In this document: in pieces, positions 5,990-8,437 of the stretch
Position numbering within the stretch: the stretch's first letter is position 1
How the letters are laid out: each line of letters begins with the position of its first letter
Origin: Acidobacteriaceae bacterium
GTDB lineage: Bacteria; Acidobacteriota; Terriglobia; Terriglobales; SbA1
Direction: 5' to 3'
Assembly (NCBI GenBank): GCA_003136335.1
Contig: PLEA01000438.1
Location: 1 to 8,437, forward strand
DNA: 8,437 nucleotides
The notes under the pieces: generated by a model
What the model was told of the DNA's origin: nothing
The model's input: the letters and a program-made list of their open reading frames with translations, nothing else
Databases searched by the model: none
Position numbers and translations under genes: made by a program

Positions 5990-6352
5990 CTACATACCGC
6001 CTTGGGTAAAGACCAACGCCTCTTTCTGATGAGCGAAATCGATCTCTTTTAGGGTTTTCACGTTCGCGATCGTTGAATCGGTGACTATTTCGTCTTGAAT
6101 TCCTTGCTTGTTCGTCTGCAGCGTCGCTGGCGCTGTAGCTACAGTCTTGCCGTACTGCACGAACGCGACCTGTACCGTCGGACCGGTGCCCTGCCATTCG
6201 ACCTTGTAGTCGCCGGCTTCCAGTTGTGTACCGCCGATCTGCACGGAATCAGCAAAACTTACCGAGTGTTTGTTGTTATCCCGAGCTAAAGCGCCCAGCG
6301 AAGATAGCAGGGCGAACGTCGAGAGAAGTGCCAGGTATTTCAGATGTTTCAT
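5990..6352 (-). CDS. Small secreted protein, acidobacterial type, function unknown
   Basis: This 120-aa protein has a clear Sec signal peptide: MKHLKY, then a hydrophobic run, with likely cleavage after Ala23 (ALA/RD). The mature part of about 97 aa is polar and probably beta-rich, with GDYKVEWQGTGPTVQVAF (47-64), GKTVATAPATLQT (68-80) and KTLKEIDFAHQKEALVF (99-115). From memory it resembles a family of small exported hypothetical proteins frequent in Acidobacteriota; I cannot name a domain or function. It has no cysteines in the mature part and no membrane anchor. ATG at 6352 has AAGGAG 9 nt upstream, a good ribosome site. It is probably a single-gene unit, bounded on the left by a hairpin and a terminator-like structure and on the right by a divergent gene. 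Confidence 0.85.
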   Translation of the reverse strand: MKHLKYLALLSTFALLSSLGALARDNNKHSVSFADSVQIGGTQLEAGDYKVEWQGTGPTVQVAFVQYGKTVATAPATLQTNKQGIQDEIVTDSTIANVKTLKEIDFAHQKEALVFTQGGM

Positions 6353-6581
6353 TTTATATTTCTCCTTGAGAATTTTTATGAAGCAACGCTAAGTATCGAA
6401 CTCCAACGATGTCTTACCCTAAAGATAGATGCGAAGAAAAGATGATGGCTGCAAAAACTATCGTAAAGAGATGTAATCGTCGGAAGAATCCTGGCAAAGC
6501 CCCGCCTTAAATCTCGCGCTGGGCTTCACGCAACAGCATTTTCGTCGCTGCTCGTATATTTAGGTTAGGGATTTGACCGTA

Positions 6582-6604
6582 GTCCGATCTCGTCAGGATC
6601 GGAC
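6582..6604. promoter_or_regulatory. Inverted repeat, operator-like, upstream of the coiled-coil gene
   Basis: GTCCGATC (6582-6589) and GATCGGAC (6597-6604) are perfect 8-nt inverted arms with a 7-nt spacer. The site ends 8 nt before the extended -10 box, so it covers the -35 region of the 87-aa gene, which is where a dimeric repressor or activator would bind. It could instead fold as a small hairpin in a transcript starting further upstream, but no T-run follows it. Confidence 0.55.
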
Positions 6605-6612
6605 AACCGAAA

Positions 6613-6621
6613 TGCTATTCT
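6613..6621 (+). promoter_or_regulatory. Extended -10 promoter element, possibly leaderless start
   Basis: TGC followed by TATTCT fits an extended -10 box. The ATG at 6628 comes 6 nt after it, where the transcription start would fall, so the mRNA may be leaderless; no Shine-Dalgarno sequence precedes the ATG. There is no good -35 hexamer at 16-18 nt, which the TG extension could compensate for. Confidence 0.45.
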
Positions 6622-6627
6622 GTAGGT

Positions 6628-6891
6628 ATGGATCACCTAGCAGTGCTTCGCGAAAAGATTGGGCGTCTCCGGGTGGAGATCGCACAGCTTCGAGAGTCGA
6701 ATGAGGAGTATCGGCGTGAAGGCCGAAATGAAACGCTGGCTCACGTTGCTCACGGCCAGAGGCAAGAACGTCTCCAGGCAATCCAACAGGAACTCGCCCA
6801 ACTCGCTGACCTTGGCCGACGAGTTCACTCGGTCGAACAGATGAAAGAACAGCGCCGTTCCCGTATGAATCGCGTCAAGAAGGCTTCCTAG
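6628..6891 (+). CDS. Small coiled-coil protein, function unknown
   Basis: This 87-aa protein is highly charged and has no signal peptide or membrane segment, so it is cytoplasmic. Two stretches with heptad-like spacing of Leu/Ile/Val are visible, about 4-24 (LAVLREKIGRLRVEIAQL) and 47-63 (ERLQAIQQELAQLADLG), separated by a polar region around EEYRREGRNET. The C-terminus is basic (QRRSRMNRVKKAS). The antisense frame is open over the same span, but it lacks a start signal, whereas this strand has an extended -10 box just before the ATG. It resembles, from memory, small conserved hypothetical proteins of Acidobacteriota. A short GTTC/GAAC stem follows the stop. The basic tail and coil might suit nucleic-acid or protein binding, but that is a guess. 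Confidence 0.65.
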   Translation: MDHLAVLREKIGRLRVEIAQLRESNEEYRREGRNETLAHVAHGQRQERLQAIQQELAQLADLGRRVHSVEQMKEQRRSRMNRVKKAS

Positions 6892-6960
6892 CGTTCTTTT
6901 GAACAATCAGCCAACCGAATCGTCGGCCAATCGAACCCGTCAAGGAGGAACGTTTTCGCG

Positions 6961-6982
6961 GTCTCTTCAACAATAAAGAGAC
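6961..6982. other. Hairpin beyond the 3' end of the tRNA-Thr fragment
   Basis: GTCTCTT (6961-6967) and AAGAGAC (6976-6982) are perfect 7-nt inverted arms with an 8-nt loop. On the minus strand the hairpin begins 18 nt after the CCA of the tRNA remnant, where the terminator of the original tRNA gene would be expected. It lacks a good T-run after the stem, so termination is unproven. Confidence 0.4.
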
Positions 6983-7000
6983 TGGAACCAATCAAGAGGA

Positions 7001-7045
7001 TGGAGCCGACGAGCGGACTTGAACCGCTGACCTGCCGATTACGAA
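7001..7045 (-). pseudogene. 3' half of a tRNA-Thr(CGU) gene, probable attachment-site remnant
   Basis: On the minus strand the sequence starts in the anticodon loop (TTCGTAA, anticodon CGT at 7041-7043) and continues with the 3' anticodon stem TCGGC, variable loop AGGTC, a perfect T arm (AGCGG, loop TTCAAGT, CCGCT), the 3' acceptor strand CGTCGGC, discriminator T and an encoded CCA. Upstream of the loop the expected 5' stem partner GCCGA is replaced by unrelated bases (GGTCT), and no D arm or 5' acceptor strand exists. The break falls exactly in the anticodon loop, a known crossover site of tyrosine-recombinase elements. It is not a functional tRNA. The integrated element should lie on the side that replaced the 5' half, that is to the right of 7045. 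Confidence 0.8.
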
Positions 7046-7413
7046 AAGACCCAACCTTGCGTATGTTGTTGTGAAATATAGGTGCGTGTGCAGCGGTTTT
7101 GGTGCAATTTTTTGGGGGGGGTCTGGGAAACAATTGTGCAGCAGTTCCTTGCAGCGGTAAATCGGCATTTCACAGCCATACTCGTCCTTGTCGTCGTTGT
7201 GCTTCCCACCACCGATCCACCGACCAGCGATTCCTCTCGCAATACGTCAGCAAGATGAAGAACAAAAGCGTGTAGATCAATTGTTCTCCGGCGACATCCC
7301 AATTCTGCGCCAAGCAACTTGTCTCGCAAAACCCATCCTAAGTAGGCTAGAAGCCTTCGGTGCGTTGAGTCAAGTTGGGTATCGAGTGGTTGGGTATCGA
7401 GTGGAGGGCGAAA
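7046..7413. other. Gene-poor stretch right of the tRNA remnant
   Basis: About 370 nt without a recognisable gene. Short open frames exist on both strands but show no motif, ribosome site or plausible composition, and one runs straight through the tRNA remnant. Visible landmarks are a T6-G8 homopolymer junction at 7108-7121, a small stem AGGCT/AGCCT at 7344-7356 downstream of the cation transporter gene, and a 15-nt tandem duplication at 7374-7403. Base composition looks less GC-rich than the genes to the left. It may be decayed island DNA. Confidence 0.5.
7374..7403. repeat. Perfect 15-nt tandem duplication
   Basis: GTTGGGTATCGAGTG occurs twice in a row with no difference and one extra matching G after the second copy. 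It lies 10 nt downstream of the stop of the cation-transporter gene (minus strand). Being a multiple of three and identical between copies, it looks like a recent slippage event; no function is suggested by its position. Confidence 0.85.
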
Positions 7414-8031
7414 CTAGCAACAACCGCAGACCTTCCCGCGCATGGCTCCCTGACCCTCCCAAACGATGAGCGGCAGAACCGCTAAGGCCGAAATGGGGTC
7501 TGCCCACTTCACGTGCCAGATCGCGTTGATCGCCAGTCCCGCCAAGGCGATGAGTGAGAGGTAAGCACACAGCGCCGACTGAGCGGCGTCCGCTTTCAAT
7601 GCTGCACTGCCTGTGGCTCCTGACAGCCGCCGCTTCTCTTTCGCAAGCCAAGGCATGACGGCTGCGGCTGCGACCAAAATGGCTATCCCGAGAAGTGTGG
7701 GCTTTGGTTCGCTATAGCCCAGCAGACTCGCGACCGAAGTGATCGCGACATAAGCAGCTAGCGCGAACAACAAGGCTCCCGCGACACGGGCAGCTCGCCT
7801 CTCCGCGTACGCGTGTGCTGCGATTGCACGAAATCTCCACAGCACTACCGCCGCCGAGAAAAGCTCGATGGCGCTGTCTCCACCGAATGCAAGGAGAGCG
7901 GGACTCCGTGCCCGCCAAGCTGCGAAGAGGGACACCACAGCCTCCACACTCATCCATGCGATTGTGACGATCTGCACGCGTTGGATTCGTCGGATTGTGT
8001 CTGGAGTAGCTACTTGCAGCACCGAAGCCAT
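7414..8031 (-). CDS. Cation diffusion facilitator-like transporter, membrane domain only, Cys-rich tail
   Basis: This 205-aa protein has six hydrophobic segments at about 20-38, 44-65, 82-105, 111-130, 146-168 and 176-192, the topology of CDF metal exporters. Helix 2 contains FGGDSAIELFSA (49-60), giving Asp52-xxx-Glu56. Helix 5 contains ALKADAAQSALCAY (144-157), giving Asp148-xxx-Ser152. These are at the places where CDF proteins bind the metal, though the usual His/Asp quartet is altered. The cytoplasmic C-terminal domain of typical 300-aa CDF proteins is missing; instead the protein ends VCGCC, a likely thiol metal site. ATG at 8031 comes directly after an in-frame TGA, so it is the first possible start, and it lacks a Shine-Dalgarno sequence. 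A role in heavy-metal efflux is likely; the metal is unknown. It sits on the presumed island side of the tRNA remnant. Confidence 0.78.
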   Translation of the reverse strand: MASVLQVATPDTIRRIQRVQIVTIAWMSVEAVVSLFAAWRARSPALLAFGGDSAIELFSAAVVLWRFRAIAAHAYAERRAARVAGALLFALAAYVAITSVASLLGYSEPKPTLLGIAILVAAAAVMPWLAKEKRRLSGATGSAALKADAAQSALCAYLSLIALAGLAINAIWHVKWADPISALAVLPLIVWEGQGAMRGKVCGCC

Positions 8032-8038
8032 TCACGAC

Positions 8039-8047
8039 ATTATGGCA
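8039..8047 (-). promoter_or_regulatory. Extended -10 element of the cation-transporter gene
   Basis: On the minus strand TGC CATAAT is followed after 7 nt by the ATG at 8031, again the arrangement of a leaderless transcript. A TTGAAC lies 22 nt further upstream, too far for a standard promoter. GCACC and GGTGC form 5-nt inverted arms 10 nt apart between the two boxes, which could be a regulator site, but the arms are short. Confidence 0.4.
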
Positions 8048-8193
8048 CCGTACTCGCATGGTGCGCGTTCAACGACCCCTTGCATCCGCCCCATTTCTCT
8101 TGACTCTGGACTGCGCTCCAGCGCCAAAGCGGCCAAACCAACAACCCCTCTAATAAGGATGAGGCGGGGCTGGATGTAAGTCACCACACCCGC

Positions 8194-8225
8194 ATCTTCC
8201 CGAGGGGCGGGGAGATACTTTTTTT
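8194..8225 (+). terminator. Intrinsic terminator on the plus strand, without an obvious gene
   Basis: ATCTTCCCG (8194-8202) pairs with CGGGGAGAT (8208-8216), nine pairs with one G-T, around the loop AGGGG. It is followed by AC and then seven T (8219-8225). This is a textbook rho-independent terminator for rightward transcription. The reverse strand has an A-run before the stem and no T-run after it. No supported plus-strand gene lies between 6892 and this point. Confidence 0.7.
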
Positions 8226-8246
8226 CTTGACATCCTCTTTCACAGC

Positions 8247-8259
8247 GCGGCATAGCCGC
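8247..8259. repeat. Small GCGGC-ATA-GCCGC stem
   Basis: Perfect 5-nt arms around ATA. I associate the surrounding sequence (AGCGCGGCATAGCCGCAACC) with a small palindrome that recurs between genes in acidobacterial genomes, from memory only. No coding role. Confidence 0.4.
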
Positions 8260-8277
8260 AACCAAACACTGTCGTAA

Positions 8278-8312
8278 GCTTTCAGCTGTCAGCAGTTAGC
8301 AATCAGCTTTAG
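8278..8312. repeat. Degenerate heptamer tandem repeat (GCWDTYA)
   Basis: Five consecutive 7-nt units read GCTTTCA, GCTGTCA, GCAGTTA, GCAATCA and GCTTTAG. The GC at the start of each unit is constant while the rest varies within a narrow consensus. Short heptamer arrays of this kind are non-coding. Nothing in it suggests CRISPR, as there are no spacers. Confidence 0.65.
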
Positions 8313-8437
8313 CCGATGCACTAACCCGTTCGTTGTAATCCCTTAAATCGTACTTACCATTCGGGGGTGCGGGCTGACGCTTGCGTTACGGGCGTTCCCC
8401 GTCTGCGTATCATTATAGGTTGTTCCAAGACCAACAA

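Larger units (their letters stand above)
8048..8437. other. Intergenic right flank with repeats and an orphan terminator
   Basis: About 390 nt with no gene I can support. A 77-codon minus-strand frame (8032-8265) ends directly before the transporter ATG, but its start lies in a small palindrome and it has no ribosome site. The stretch holds the plus-strand terminator, the GCGGC/GCCGC stem, the heptamer repeat, a short stem at 8375-8388 (TGACGC/GCGTTA) and a minus-strand TATAAT at 8412-8417, each a minor element. The TATAAT may be a -10 box of a leftward promoter, but its -35 would lie at or beyond the window edge. Confidence 0.45.

Noticed and set aside
5841..6197. 118-codon minus-strand frame overlapping the secreted-protein gene
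   Set aside because: It crosses the palindrome and GC-rich hairpin, is Arg-rich, and competes with a gene that has a signal peptide and a ribosome site.
6637..6906. 89-codon minus-strand frame opposite the coiled-coil gene
   Set aside because: No promoter or ribosome site on that strand; the plus strand has an extended -10 box at the ATG and sensible coiled-coil periodicity.
6942..6951. Strong Shine-Dalgarno-like AAGGAGG on the plus strand
   Set aside because: No start codon follows at a usable distance and no open frame begins there.
7001..7045. Functional tRNA gene
   Set aside because: The 5' acceptor strand, D arm and 5' half of the anticodon stem are absent and the upstream bases cannot replace them.
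6888..7133. 81-codon minus-strand frame
   Set aside because: It reads straight through the tRNA-Thr remnant; the apparent peptide there is translated tRNA sequence.
7188..7469. 93-codon plus-strand frame containing VGYRVVGYRV
   Set aside because: The repeat in the peptide is only the 15-nt tandem duplication, and the frame runs into the transporter gene antisense without any start signal.
8032..8265. 77-codon minus-strand frame ending TGA directly before the transporter ATG
   Set aside because: The adjacency is suggestive of coupling, but the start lies in a small palindrome, no ribosome site is present and it spans the terminator stem in reverse; a homology search would be needed to revive it.
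8278..8312. Possible CRISPR-like array
   Set aside because: Units are 7 nt, contiguous and degenerate, with no spacers and no cas genes.

Overview
The window looks like the chromosome of an uncultured or lightly characterised soil bacterium, most probably an acidobacterium (Acidobacteriota, Koribacter/Terriglobus-like). This rests on family resemblance, not a search: a three-part proton-translocating transhydrogenase (PntAA, PntAB, PntB), Tat-exported Gfo/Idh/MocA and xylose-isomerase-like proteins, a small secreted protein of a type I associate with that phylum, and many short GC-rich intergenic palindromes.

Positions 1-5541 hold six minus-strand genes in series. In transcription order they are a Tat-signal TIM-barrel isomerase/epimerase, a Tat-signal Gfo/Idh/MocA oxidoreductase, a ROK sugar kinase, PntAA, PntAB and PntB (cut by the left edge). 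The first three look like a carbohydrate-processing set (export-competent oxidation and isomerisation, then cytoplasmic phosphorylation); the last three couple NADH/NADP+ exchange to the proton gradient. Three wide junctions of this series carry inverted repeats. Two are copies of the same 96-nt hairpin element, and each sits exactly on the stop codon of the preceding gene.

Positions 5542-6627 are mostly regulatory or intergenic. They contain a terminator-like hairpin, an 18-nt perfect palindrome, a GC-rich hairpin, one small secreted-protein gene (minus strand), and a divergent control region with an 8+8-nt inverted repeat and an extended -10 box. That box sits 6 nt from the ATG of a plus-strand 87-aa coiled-coil protein.

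At 7001-7045 there is a 3' half of a tRNA-Thr(CGU) gene, from anticodon loop to CCA, with no 5' half. This is the expected footprint of a tyrosine-recombinase integration at a tRNA anticodon loop, and it implies that sequence to the right (7046 onward) is or was part of an integrated island. That side holds about 370 nt without a recognisable gene, a six-helix cation-diffusion-facilitator-like protein with a Cys-rich tail (minus strand), an orphan plus-strand terminator, and a right flank of small repeats. No integrase, transposase, CRISPR array or complete RNA gene is visible.
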